DNA of 64,000 bases. Origin: Blautia sp. Its GTDB lineage: Bacteria > Bacillota > Clostridia > Lachnospirales > Lachnospiraceae. Position 1 is the first letter of the stretch; each line of letters starts with the position of its first letter. Positions 5,991 through 14,586 of the stretch are shown piece after piece. Position numbers and translations under genes: made by a program. The stretch lies in assembly GCA_021772055.1 (NCBI GenBank), contig JAETNR010000019.1:62001-126000 (forward strand), given 5' to 3'. The notes below the pieces were generated by a model. It did no database searches, had not been told where the DNA came from, and was given only the letters and a program-made list of their open reading frames with translations.

Positions 5991-6124
5991 TTTGATAATG
6001 TTGAATTTTTATATTATTTTAGCATAAAAATTTGAAAATGTCAAAAAGATATTGACAAACAAATTAAAGTTTGCTAATATCAAATTAAATTAAGAAATGG
6101 CCGTTCTTATTTGACAATGTAAAA
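5991..6124. promoter_or_regulatory. Three putative IclR operators
   Basis: Three 15-bp boxes, TTTGATAATGTTGAA (5991), TTTGAAAATGTCAAA (6031, a clear TTTGA...TCAAA dyad) and TTTGACAATGTAAAA (6110), lie in the divergent intergenic region and flank the operon promoter on both sides, as expected for an autoregulated IclR-type regulator. Confidence 0.65.
6052..6080 (+). promoter_or_regulatory. Promoter of the permease/transketolase/importer operon
   Basis: TTGACA (6052), 17 bp, TAATAT (6075), 65 bases before the first gene and flanked by the putative IclR boxes. Confidence 0.8.
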
Positions 6125-6144
6125 CTGATTTTAAGGAGGATTTT

Positions 6145-7041
6145 ATGAAACTGGGAAAATACGGGAATGTGATTTTATTAGCATTCATATGGGGAACGCT
6201 GTATGCGGCGCAGGGGTTTGCAAACAAAAATATCAGCACCTATACGACAGGAGTATTTACGTTTGTAATTGTTCTTGCCTTATTGACAGTCACGCTGCTG
6301 GCGCAGGGAAAGTTTAAAGATTTATTTACTGTAAAAGCGCTGCTTCCGAAATTGCTGCTGATTGGCATTATCGGATTTTCGGTAAATTTTACCAACTTTT
6401 TTGGGTTTAAGTTTGGTAATGCACAGACCGGGGCATTCCTGCTGAAAACAGACGTACTGATGGTAAACTTTGTATCCCTTTTGGTCTATAAAGAGAAATT
6501 TACGAAAAAAGACTGGCTCTATTCGCTGGGAATGTTCGTGGGTGTGCTGATGATTATCGGGGTAGACTTCTCAGCTATGACCTTTAATTTTGGAGATATT
6601 TTCTTCCTCCTCAGCGCAGCGCTGCTGACCTGGAACACCTTTAACATCTCCGGAGTCCTGAAGCAGAAAAAGACACCGATTACGCAGATCACGGTAGCTT
6701 ATTATAACGTGCTCATCACAATGACTCTTTTTATAACCATGTTTATCGCCACAGGAAGCGTGGGAGAAGTCAGTATTGTATTCTCAAGCGTGCCGATCCT
6801 GGTTGCACTGGTAATTTCCGGATTGACACAGTATGGTTTGTTCCTTTCTTACTACAAGGCGCTTGCAGAACTTCCGGCATGGATCGTAAAGGTAATTCTG
6901 CTGTTGATCCCGATCATCACCATGATCCTTACATTCTTTATCTATGGAACTGTACCGACGATGATGGCGCTGGTTGGTTGTGCAGTAGTTCTTTTGAGTG
7001 CATTTGGAATTATTAAAGAGCAGCAGGCAAAAGCGGCATAA
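6145..7041 (+). CDS. DMT-superfamily (EamA-type) permease
   Basis: 298 residues, nearly all membrane: about ten helices in two five-helix halves, beginning with VILLAFIWGTLYAAQGFANK (the EamA opening with a conserved aromatic/Trp) and with the second half opening at DIFFLLSAALLTWNTFN. The start has AAGGAGG 8 bases before. First gene of the operon. DMT members move small metabolites such as amino acids, sugars or nucleotide precursors, in or out. In this operon it may export a product or import the substrate of the transketolase pair; substrate unknown. Confidence 0.85.
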   Translation: MKLGKYGNVILLAFIWGTLYAAQGFANKNISTYTTGVFTFVIVLALLTVTLLAQGKFKDLFTVKALLPKLLLIGIIGFSVNFTNFFGFKFGNAQTGAFLLKTDVLMVNFVSLLVYKEKFTKKDWLYSLGMFVGVLMIIGVDFSAMTFNFGDIFFLLSAALLTWNTFNISGVLKQKKTPITQITVAYYNVLITMTLFITMFIATGSVGEVSIVFSSVPILVALVISGLTQYGLFLSYYKALAELPAWIVKVILLLIPIITMILTFFIYGTVPTMMALVGCAVVLLSAFGIIKEQQAKAA

Positions 7042-7074
7042 CAGAACGCCGCGGCAGAAAATCAGGAGGTTTTT

Positions 7075-7896
7075 ATGAAACGTGAAGAAGTAATGGAATT
7101 AGAAGAATTTTGTAAAGAAACAAGAAGGCTTACGGTAAGGCAGATCGCTTCTCTCGGGCTTGGACATATCGGCGGAGCGCTTTCTATGGTGGAACTGCTG
7201 GGAGTTCTCTATAACAAATGCATGAACATTGATCCCGGGAATCCGGGGATGAAGGGAAGAGACAGGTTGGTGCTGTCCAAAGGACACTGCGGTCCTGGGC
7301 TTTATACCGTGCTGGCTCAGAAAGGATATTATCCGATCGAGGAGCTGTATACACTGAATAAACCGGGGACGATCCTTCCAAGCCATGTGGACATGCTTAA
7401 GACGCCGGGAATTGATATGTCCACAGGTTCTCTTGGCCAGGGACTGTCCTGTGCGGCAGGTATGGCGAAGGCTTCCAAGATTGTAGGGGACGGAGCATAT
7501 ATTTACGCAATCGTGGGAGACGGCGAGTGCCAGGAAGGACAGATCTGGGAGGCTGCAATGACAGCGAGCCAGTATTGCCTGGATAATCTGATTACTTTTG
7601 TTGATATAAACCGTGCACAGTGTGACGGATGGGTCGATGAGATTGTGAATATGAGACATATGAAAGAACGGTGGGAATCTTTTGGATTTTTTGCACAGGA
7701 GGTGGACGGCCACAGCGTAGAGCAGATTTATGAGGCGATTGAGCGTGCAAAAGAGACCAAGGGAATTCCAAGTGTGATCCTGTTACATACAGTAAAAGGT
7801 AAGGGATTCAATACATTTGAGTCTTTAGGGGCAAAATGCCATCACATTCCGGTAACCAGAGAAATGGAAGCACAGGCGCTTGCCGAATTAGAGTAG
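7075..7896 (+). CDS. Transketolase, N-terminal (TPP-binding) subunit
   Basis: 273 residues corresponding to the first half of a transketolase. Landmarks: LGHIGGALSMVELLGVLY, SKGHCGPGLYTVL, the GSLGQGLSCAAGMA stretch and the thiamine-diphosphate motif GDGECQEGQIWEA...DINRAQCDG. The C-terminus (HTVKGKGFNTFE) is the usual end of this domain. It transfers a two-carbon ketol unit between sugar phosphates or analogues, together with the next gene. Split transketolases in anaerobic Firmicutes often belong to specialised catabolic operons rather than the pentose phosphate pathway, and the IclR/transporter context fits that. Good GGAGG site before ATG 7075. Confidence 0.93.
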   Translation: MKREEVMELEEFCKETRRLTVRQIASLGLGHIGGALSMVELLGVLYNKCMNIDPGNPGMKGRDRLVLSKGHCGPGLYTVLAQKGYYPIEELYTLNKPGTILPSHVDMLKTPGIDMSTGSLGQGLSCAAGMAKASKIVGDGAYIYAIVGDGECQEGQIWEAAMTASQYCLDNLITFVDINRAQCDGWVDEIVNMRHMKERWESFGFFAQEVDGHSVEQIYEAIERAKETKGIPSVILLHTVKGKGFNTFESLGAKCHHIPVTREMEAQALAELE

Positions 7897-7910
7897 AGGA
7901 GGAACGACTT

Positions 7911-8840
7911 ATGGAAATGAGAAAAATTTTCTCTCAGGAGATCGATAAACTGATGCAGGTCAATGATAAGGTCTGTGTGGTAAACGCCGATCTTGCGGGA
8001 GCGCATGATAATTTTTGGATTCAGGATAAATACCCGGAGCGGGCATTCAACATCGGTGTGTGTGAGCAGAATCTTGCGTCGCTGGCAGGCGGCATGGCAG
8101 CCTATGGAATGATACCTTTTATTTACAGCTTCGCATCCTTTACAGGAAGAAGGATGCTGGATCAGATTGCGGTATCAATCTGCCATCCAAAACTCAATGT
8201 AAAGCTTGTAGGTTCCGACCCGGGAATTGCAGCGACGATTTTGGGTGCAACCCACTCTGCCCTGGATGATATCGGGGCACTGAGGAGCATTGCGAATCTG
8301 GTGATTTTTGAGGCAGTGGATGAGACCCAGATAAGGCAGGCGCTTCCTCAGATCGTGGCATATGACGGAGCGGTGTATATCCGCCTGATCCGAAAAGACG
8401 CGGAAGACGTATTTGGTGAAGACTATAAATTTGACCTGTTTAAGGCGGACGTGCTCGAAGAAGGAACGGATGTCACGATTATGGCAACCGGTATTATGGT
8501 TGCGGAGGCAGTCAGAGCAGCGGCTATGCTGAAAGAGGAAGGAATCAGCGCAGAAGTGATCAATGTACATACCATCAAACCGGTTGATAAAGAGACCGTT
8601 CTGGCTTCTTTAAAGAAAACCGGATGCGGCGTTACCTGTGAGAATCATAATATCCTCGGCGGGCTCCATTCTGCGATCGCAGATGTGGTGACAGAGGAAT
8701 ATCCCGTACCATTAAAAGCAATCGGCGTGCATGACCGGTTCAGTGAGGTGGGGCCTCTGGATTATCTGAAGAAGTTGTTTGGACTGACAGCTGAGGACAT
8801 TGCAGCAGCTGCAAAAGAGTCCATGAAACAAAAAAGATAA
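7911..8840 (+). CDS. Transketolase, C-terminal subunit
   Basis: 309 residues holding the pyrimidine-binding and C-terminal domains: FNIGVCEQNLASLAGGMAAYG (with the catalytic Glu that activates the cofactor), FASFTGRRMLDQI, then TIMATGIMVAEAVRAA and INVHTIKPVD of the C-terminal domain. ATG 7911 is chosen, 7 bases after GAGGAGG; an earlier in-frame ATG at 7836 lies inside the upstream gene. Fourteen bases separate it from the N-terminal subunit, so the two are made together. The split at this point is the standard one for two-gene transketolases. Confidence 0.93.
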   Translation: MEMRKIFSQEIDKLMQVNDKVCVVNADLAGAHDNFWIQDKYPERAFNIGVCEQNLASLAGGMAAYGMIPFIYSFASFTGRRMLDQIAVSICHPKLNVKLVGSDPGIAATILGATHSALDDIGALRSIANLVIFEAVDETQIRQALPQIVAYDGAVYIRLIRKDAEDVFGEDYKFDLFKADVLEEGTDVTIMATGIMVAEAVRAAAMLKEEGISAEVINVHTIKPVDKETVLASLKKTGCGVTCENHNILGGLHSAIADVVTEEYPVPLKAIGVHDRFSEVGPLDYLKKLFGLTAEDIAAAAKESMKQKR

Positions 8841-8857
8841 AATCGGGGGATAGCAGA

Positions 8858-9907
8858 ATGAAAAAGATCGTGCTATGTATTGCATTGGGAATCATAACTT
8901 TATTTGCGTCCGCATGTGGAGGCAGCTCAAATGAAACCGCATCTCTTGTGATCGGCAACCAGCCATATACACAGGGAATCCCGATCTACCTGGCCCAGGA
9001 GCAGGGGCTGTATGAGGGATTTGAGACAGAATCCCTGGTGTTTGCCTCCGGCAATACGCAGAATGAAGCGCTGGGCGCTGACGAATGGGAGGTGGGTGTG
9101 ACCGGACTGCCGCCTGCAATTTTCGGAGGTGTGTCCTACGGACTGAAGATTATAGGGTTTTCTGTGGACGACACAGTGTCACCGCACTTCTATGTCCGCC
9201 CGGACAGTGATATTTTAAGCGTTCAGGGTGCAGTGGAGGGATGCCCGGATATCTATGGCAATGCGGAGACCTGGAGAGGAAAGCAGATTCTGTGTCCAAC
9301 TGCTACCAGCTCTCATCTGATGCTTGTGATCGTGCTGGAAAAGCTGGGACTTACTGAGGCGGATGTGGAAATCGTACATATGGACCCATCCCAGGCGCTG
9401 ACTGCATTTAAAGCCGGAGAGGGCGATGTGCTGGCCTGCTGGCCGCCGGTATCTTTCGGTGTGGAGGATGACTGGGTGCTTGCTGCAAGCGGCGTCGCCA
9501 CAGGGGAACAGATTCCGATCGTGGTTGTTGCCAGTGAGAAAGCCCTGACAGAAAAGAGGGATGTGGTCAAGGCATGGTTAAAGCAATACTATGAGCACTG
9601 CGAAGAGATGTCAGGAGATATGGATGCGCTTACGGAAGCACTTGTAGAGCTGGAAACAGACAATGGACTTACGATTGACAGCGAAGGTGCAGGAAGAATT
9701 GTGGAAGATCGGCCGCTCCCGGATTTAAAAACGCAGATCGAACTGTTTACCGGAGAGGCGGGACAAACGAGGGCGGATGAGATTGTGATGAAATATGCGG
9801 ATATCTTTGTCGGGCAGGAGCGCATCTCGGAAACTGACAAAGAAAAACTGATCTCGGAAGGCTTCGTCGATAATTCTCTGATCATGGAAATTTCCGAGGA
9901 AAAATAG
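8858..9907 (+). CDS. ABC importer substrate-binding lipoprotein, NitT/TauT (NMT1/THI5-like) type
   Basis: 349 residues. A signal peptide with a lipobox (LFASAC, Cys20) anchors it to the outer face of the membrane. Fold landmarks of the nitrate/sulfonate/thiamine-precursor group: VIGNQPYTQGIPIYLAQEQGLYEGF, the DEWEVGVTGLPPAIFGG stretch, and ALTAFKAGEGDVLACWPP. It is the only binding protein in the operon and precedes both permeases. Substrates of relatives are taurine, alkanesulfonates, nitrate, bicarbonate, riboflavin or thiamine pyrimidines; which one applies here cannot be read from sequence. Confidence 0.9.
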   Translation: MKKIVLCIALGIITLFASACGGSSNETASLVIGNQPYTQGIPIYLAQEQGLYEGFETESLVFASGNTQNEALGADEWEVGVTGLPPAIFGGVSYGLKIIGFSVDDTVSPHFYVRPDSDILSVQGAVEGCPDIYGNAETWRGKQILCPTATSSHLMLVIVLEKLGLTEADVEIVHMDPSQALTAFKAGEGDVLACWPPVSFGVEDDWVLAASGVATGEQIPIVVVASEKALTEKRDVVKAWLKQYYEHCEEMSGDMDALTEALVELETDNGLTIDSEGAGRIVEDRPLPDLKTQIELFTGEAGQTRADEIVMKYADIFVGQERISETDKEKLISEGFVDNSLIMEISEEK

Positions 9908-9925
9908 AAGAGTAAGGGGAAGGAA

Positions 9926-10711
9926 ATGAAAACTTCAGGTAAGAACTGGATCCGGAAGATTCTGCTTGGGTGCGCAGGGATTGCCATATTCTTAGTGATA
10001 TGGCAGCTCCTGATATCCACAGGAGTGATTTCAGACAGGACAATGAGTACACCGAAGCAGGTACTGGACACTTTTCTCATAAAATTAAGTTCAAAAGCTC
10101 CGGATGGGGCCACTGTGCAGGAACATTTTTTCAGCAGTATCAAGCTTGCGATGATGGGGTTTTTCGCTGCAATGGCGGTAGGAATCCCCATGGGGCTTCT
10201 GATGGGATATTTTAAAGCGGCCAGGATGTTTTTAAATCCCGTATTTGAGATCATCCGGCCTGTTCCGCCGATTGCATGGATTCCGATTGTCATTATGTTC
10301 CTGGGAATCGGGATGCCGGCAAAAGTATTTATTGTATTTGTGGCAGCGTTTGTACCCTGCGTTATCAATTCCTACACAGGAGTTAAGCTTACGAATCCGG
10401 TTTACATCAATGTGGCAAAGACCATGGGAGCAAGCCATTGGAGAATTTTTACAAAGATATGCATTCCATCCGCAGTTCCGATGATCTTTACAGGAATCCG
10501 TATCTCCCTGGGATCGTCCTGGTCTACCCTGGTGGCAGCGGAGATGCTGGCATCCACCAGCGGACTTGGTTATATGATCCAGATGGGAAGAACAATCATC
10601 CGGCCGGATATTATCCTGGTGGGAATGCTGGTGATCGGGTGTACGGGTGCTTTGATGTCCTTTATTCTTGGACGGATTGAGAAACATATTGCGCCATGGA
10701 GGAATCGATGA
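9926..10711 (+). CDS. ABC importer permease 1 (SsuC/TauC-like)
   Basis: 261 residues with about six membrane helices and the permease EAA loop at AKTMGASHWRIFTKICIPSA, which docks the ATPase. FEIIRPVPPIAWIPIVIMFLGIG is typical of the NitT/TauT permeases. GGGGAAGG precedes the ATG. Its stop overlaps the start of permease 2 (ATGA), showing coupled translation. The two permeases share the FEIIRP(V/I)PPIAWIP block, so they are paralogues likely forming a heterodimer, whereas most relatives use a homodimer. Confidence 0.92.
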   Translation: MKTSGKNWIRKILLGCAGIAIFLVIWQLLISTGVISDRTMSTPKQVLDTFLIKLSSKAPDGATVQEHFFSSIKLAMMGFFAAMAVGIPMGLLMGYFKAARMFLNPVFEIIRPVPPIAWIPIVIMFLGIGMPAKVFIVFVAAFVPCVINSYTGVKLTNPVYINVAKTMGASHWRIFTKICIPSAVPMIFTGIRISLGSSWSTLVAAEMLASTSGLGYMIQMGRTIIRPDIILVGMLVIGCTGALMSFILGRIEKHIAPWRNR

Positions 10712-11484
10712 TGGAAAAGACAAAAAGAGTGCTGTATCTGATGCTGCCGGTTCTGTCGATTGTGGCATTGCTTGCTGGATGGATGCTGTTATGCATGGCA
10801 AAAACGGATATCATTCCGACACCTGCTGATGTATTGAAAAAGCTGTGTGATATTATGATACATCCGGTTTCCAGGGCGACTCTTCCGGTCCATATTCTAT
10901 ATAGCCTTGCAAGAGTGCTTGGGGCATTTGTACTGGCATCGGTATTTGGTGTCACATTGGGAATCCTTCTTGGATGGTACGAGACATTTCATGACCTTGC
11001 CTGGCCGGTGTTTGAGATCATCCGTCCCATTCCGCCGATTGCATGGATTCCATTGATCATTCTGTGGTGTGGAATCGGAGAGACATCCAAAGTAATCGTT
11101 GTATTTATCGGAGCATTTGTGCCCATCGTGTTGAATACGTTTGCCGGGATTCATCAGGTTGATCCAATGCTTTTAAAGGCTGCAAAATCTGTGGGTGCAA
11201 ATGATGCGGCAACGATGCTTGAGGTGGTTCTTCCGGCAAGCCTGCCGTCGATCGTCGCAGGGATGAAGACTGCACTGTCCACAGGATGGATGTGTGTGCT
11301 GGCAGCAGAGATGGTCGTGGCAAAGCAGGGCGTAGGGTTTTTGATTATTAGAGGAATGGACAGCAACGATTCCGCATTGATTCTTGCAGGAATGGTTGTT
11401 ATCGGAATTGTCAGTGCGATAATTACCGTGGTCCTGGATCGTCTGGAGGTGAAATTGTGCCCATGGAAAGTAATACAAAAATAA
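10708..11484 (+). CDS. ABC importer permease 2 (SsuC/TauC-like)
   Basis: About 258 residues, six membrane helices, EAA loop at AKSVGANDAATMLEVVLPAS and the FEIIRPIPPIAWIPLIILW block shared with permease 1. Two adjacent ATGs (10708, 10711) follow GGAGG; the first gives a 4-base overlap with permease 1. The 3' end overlaps the first ATPase gene by 28 bases. Probably the second half of a heterodimeric membrane channel, paired with two different ATPases. Confidence 0.92.
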   Translation: MMEKTKRVLYLMLPVLSIVALLAGWMLLCMAKTDIIPTPADVLKKLCDIMIHPVSRATLPVHILYSLARVLGAFVLASVFGVTLGILLGWYETFHDLAWPVFEIIRPIPPIAWIPLIILWCGIGETSKVIVVFIGAFVPIVLNTFAGIHQVDPMLLKAAKSVGANDAATMLEVVLPASLPSIVAGMKTALSTGWMCVLAAEMVVAKQGVGFLIIRGMDSNDSALILAGMVVIGIVSAIITVVLDRLEVKLCPWKVIQK

Positions 11485-12218
11485 AGATCAGCCATGTGTC
11501 GAAACTCTTTATGAATAAGAAGGGGGAGCCCCACAGAGTTCTTCAGGATATTAACCTTGAGGTGAAGGAAAATGAATTTCTGGTACTGCTGGGAGCAGGA
11601 AAAGCCGGAAAATCAGTTCTCCTTGATCTGATTCTGGGGCTGGATACAGACTATGAAGGGGAAATCACCTTTTCCGACGGAAATTTAGAGACAAAGGATC
11701 TGGGTATTGTATTCCAGAAATATGCACTTTTCCCATGGAAAACCGTGCTGGAGAATGTGGAAATGAACCAGAAGTTCCGGGGAATGGACAGGACACAGCG
11801 GCTTGAAAAAGCAAAAGGGTATCTTAAGCTGGTAGGTCTGGAAGGCTTTGAACATCATTATCCCAATCAGATATCAGGCGGGATGAAGCAGCGGGTGGCA
11901 ATCGCAAGGGCATTCGCCAGCGAATCGGATATCCTTTTGATGGATGAGCCATTTGGCGCTTTGGATGCACAGACAAGATATCAGATGGAAGAGGAGATAC
12001 TGCGGCTGTGGGAGGAAGAAAAGCGGACAGTTGTCTTTGTTACCAACAATATAGAAGAAGCAATCTACCTGGGAGATCGTATCGTTTTGCTTGAGGGAAA
12101 TCCCTCGACGATTACAAAAGAGTACATTCCGCATATGGACAGACCGAGAAAATATACGGACAGAGAGTTTTTAAAGCTGCGCAATGAGATTGCGGATGAT
12201 TTTACATTGGTTTTATAG
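11457..12218 (+). CDS. ABC importer ATPase 1 (SsuB/TauB-like; H-loop His replaced by Asn)
   Basis: 253 residues. Walker A is GAGKAGKS (46-53), Q-loop Gln87, signature ISGGMKQR (139-146, intact), Walker B LLMDEP with Asp163 and Glu164, D-loop GALD. The H-loop, normally VTHDIEEA, reads VTNNIEEA: the switch His is Asn197. The Walker A is also atypical (GAGKAGKS rather than GPSGCGKS). Start GTG 11457, six bases after GGAGGT; ATG 11463 is the alternative. It is followed after 9 bases by a second, different ATPase with the opposite set of changes. See the finding on complementary defects. Confidence 0.9.
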   Translation: MPMESNTKIKISHVSKLFMNKKGEPHRVLQDINLEVKENEFLVLLGAGKAGKSVLLDLILGLDTDYEGEITFSDGNLETKDLGIVFQKYALFPWKTVLENVEMNQKFRGMDRTQRLEKAKGYLKLVGLEGFEHHYPNQISGGMKQRVAIARAFASESDILLMDEPFGALDAQTRYQMEEEILRLWEEEKRTVVFVTNNIEEAIYLGDRIVLLEGNPSTITKEYIPHMDRPRKYTDREFLKLRNEIADDFTLVL

Positions 12219-12227
12219 GAGGCAGAT

Positions 12228-12971
12228 ATGAGCAGTCAGGCGAAAGTAAAGGTGAGAAATCTTACAAAAAGTTTTGGTGATTTGACCGTTCTGGATAATA
12301 TCTCATTTGATATCGAGAAAGGAGAATTCGTCTGCATCGTGGAACCTACCGGATGCGGAAAGACGACGTTTCTGAATCTGCTTGTGAAGCTTCTGGAACC
12401 CACATCAGGAAATATTTTTATCGACGGCAAGGAAGCGGATCCCAAAATCCACAATTTGTCTTTTGTATTTCAGGAACAGTCCGCATTTCCCTGGCTGACA
12501 GTGGAGCAGAATATCCGTTTTGGCCAGGAGACCAAGAAGCGTCCGAAACAGGAAATCAATCAGGTTACGGATTATATTCTTGGAATGCTGGGTCTGAAAG
12601 AATGCAGGGACAAGTATCCTCATGAGCTTTCTGCCAGTACGGAACAGAGAATTGTAATAGGAAGAAGTTTTGCAATGAAACCGGATCTTTTGCTGATGGA
12701 TGAGCCATATGGACAGATGGATCTGAAGCTGCGATATTATCTGGAAGATGAGGTGATCCGCCTGCAGCAGGCGACGAAGAGCACGGTAATCTTCATTACA
12801 CATAATATCGAGGAGGCTGTATACCTGGCTGACCGATGCCTGATCCTGTCACAGAAGCCGACGAAGATAAAAGAAGAGGTCAGAATCGACATGCCGCACC
12901 CAAGGGATGTGGCATCCAGAGAATTTATTGAATTGAGAGAATATATTACAGAAAAGATTAAGTGGTGGTGA
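12228..12971 (+). CDS. ABC importer ATPase 2 (SsuB/TauB-like; degenerate signature motif)
   Basis: 247 residues. Walker A is EPTGCGKT (39-46; the first Gly is Glu), Q-loop Gln82, Walker B LLLMDEP with Asp158 and Glu159, H-loop FITHNIEEA with His192 present. The signature, normally LSGGMRQR, reads LSASTEQR (134-141): both glycines are lost. Ribosome site GGAGG lies 7 bases before the ATG. In an ABC dimer each ATP site uses Walker A and H-loop from one subunit and the signature from the other, so with ATPase 1 one site would be intact and the other degenerate. Last gene of the operon; no clear terminator follows. Confidence 0.9.
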   Translation: MSSQAKVKVRNLTKSFGDLTVLDNISFDIEKGEFVCIVEPTGCGKTTFLNLLVKLLEPTSGNIFIDGKEADPKIHNLSFVFQEQSAFPWLTVEQNIRFGQETKKRPKQEINQVTDYILGMLGLKECRDKYPHELSASTEQRIVIGRSFAMKPDLLLMDEPYGQMDLKLRYYLEDEVIRLQQATKSTVIFITHNIEEAVYLADRCLILSQKPTKIKEEVRIDMPHPRDVASREFIELREYITEKIKWW

Positions 12972-13136
12972 TAACCTTTTACTGTTTAAAAAGACATCTA
13001 TCAGAAATGCTAGTATAACGTCTCCAAATTAACTGGACTCTATACTTGTCTGTTATGAAGTGACTTTTGTCAAGAGATAAATTTAAAAATCACAAACTTT
13101 TTTGTTTCTCATTGATTATACTCACATTTTTTGTCC

Positions 13137-13303
13137 GACAGCATCGGGAAAGAGCCCTGATTTATGGATTGGTTACCAACAGGCTAATGGTCCGCCGAGA
13201 GTTCTGCAATCTAAAAGCGTGGATCACGGCTTTGCGTGCGCACATAGACAAGCCGCAGATAACTCGAACCTTGAAGTGATCACAGCTCTTTCCTGATACT
13301 GTC
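13137..13303 (-). ncRNA. Candidate bridge-RNA region in the IS1111 right end
   Basis: Within the non-coding 3' end of the IS, 13137-13161 and 13279-13303 form a 25-bp stem with three mismatches enclosing about 117 bases. Inside, CGGCTT/AAGCCG forms a further helix. Strong long-range pairing in the non-coding end of an IS110-group element is what a bridge (guide) RNA needs. The strand is assumed to be that of the transposase. Identification is inferential; loop target sequences were not resolved. Confidence 0.45.
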
Positions 13304-13452
13304 AGATATTTACTTTGTTACTTGGCAGAAACACTGCAGTTTACTGCTTGTTTCTGCTTGATTACCCATCACATCATGGGCAGATGGCTGTCAAAGGGCT
13401 GCGCCAGCAGTATATTTTACCCTTGACAGGCAGATGGCTATGATGTACTTGT

Positions 13453-14586
13453 CTATTCTGCTTTCAGACTGATGTTGTCTGTCATCATTCCCCATACAAA
13501 ACATGCCAATTCTCTCGCAATTGCTGCTACCGCTACATTTTTTGCTTTCCCATGACGTATAAATTTATAATATCGGCTCCTCAGTCTTGTGTTTGCCTTA
13601 TCTGCATACCCTATGACCTCTGCCGGGTTTCCATTTTGCCTGGAACGTAATTCCTTGGATTTATGGCCGACAGTTCCTTTACATATCCCTCGCGCTGCTT
13701 CAATTAGCAGCAGACGCAAATGGCTGTTCCCCGCCTTCGATATCCCTGTCCTGCTAATTTTCTCACCGCTCGATCTTTCACCGGGGGCTAGCCCAAGAAA
13801 AGCCGCGTAAGTGTTTCCCTTCGCAAATCTGGTAAAATCTCCGGTCTCCACGATCAGTGACAGGGCTGTATGCGTCTTTATTCCAAGAAAGCACCCCAGC
13901 CTTTTTGACTTTTCCTGATATTGTTCCTGTGAAGCAATCTCTTCGATCCGTTTGTCAAAACGTTCGATCTTTGCAGTTTGTTCATCATAGGAAGCCATAT
14001 ATTCATTCAATGTCTCCCTATATAATGGCGATAATTCCAGTTTCCTCAGCCACGTCACATGTTTGATCGTCCACTTCGTGCCATCATAATGATATCCATG
14101 GCGAAGGCACAGCGCATTAATTTGCTGCTTGATCTTCTTAAGCGCATCCTTATGGTCATCCCTCATCCGTAAATACTCTTTGACCGAATCATCCTCCTCT
14201 GTAGGAATGTATACTGCATGATAGCCGCCATAGGATAAACACTGTGCAATCATCAAGGCATCCCTTGCGTCCGTTTTTACCCGTTTCCCCTGCTGTGTCA
14301 ACATGGTTGTCGGTGCCAGAATTACACATTTCACCCCTGCCGCTGTGAGCTGGTTATATAATGAATATCCAAGGCAGCCCGCCTCATATCCACAAACAAT
14401 ATCGTATTCATTGTCCAAACCCAGCTTCAATTTCAGATCCTCGATAAACATCAGAACGTTTTTATAGTCTGCCGTTACCTGAATATTTGCAAAAATGCGA
14501 TCTTCTTCGCCAATCACAGGCTCCATTGCGCAAAGTGTGTAATTTTTACTATGGACATCCATCCCAATTTTGATTATTCTATACAT
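13453..14586 (-). CDS. IS110/IS1111 family transposase (DEDD recombinase)
   Basis: 377 residues from ATG 14586, which follows AAAGGAGG by 5 bases; an upstream in-frame ATG at 14637 has no such site. The N-terminal RuvC-like DEDD domain opens with IIKIGMDVHSKNYTLC (first Asp), has CGYEAGCLGYSLYNQL (Glu) and TDARDALMIAQCL (Asp pair). The C-terminal Tnp2 domain contains LGCFLGIKTHTALSLI, AAFLGLAPGERSSG and the serine-bearing RTGISKAGNSHLRLLLIEAA. Full length and without frameshift, so potentially active. It uses guide RNA rather than terminal-repeat recognition in characterised relatives. Confidence 0.95.
   Translation of the reverse strand: MYRIIKIGMDVHSKNYTLCAMEPVIGEEDRIFANIQVTADYKNVLMFIEDLKLKLGLDNEYDIVCGYEAGCLGYSLYNQLTAAGVKCVILAPTTMLTQQGKRVKTDARDALMIAQCLSYGGYHAVYIPTEEDDSVKEYLRMRDDHKDALKKIKQQINALCLRHGYHYDGTKWTIKHVTWLRKLELSPLYRETLNEYMASYDEQTAKIERFDKRIEEIASQEQYQEKSKRLGCFLGIKTHTALSLIVETGDFTRFAKGNTYAAFLGLAPGERSSGEKISRTGISKAGNSHLRLLLIEAARGICKGTVGHKSKELRSRQNGNPAEVIGYADKANTRLRSRYYKFIRHGKAKNVAVAAIARELACFVWGMMTDNISLKAE

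Noticed and set aside
13067-13296. Two overlapping short open frames in the downstream end of the IS element
   Set aside because: They have no ribosome site, and they lie in the structured non-coding end expected to encode a guide RNA.
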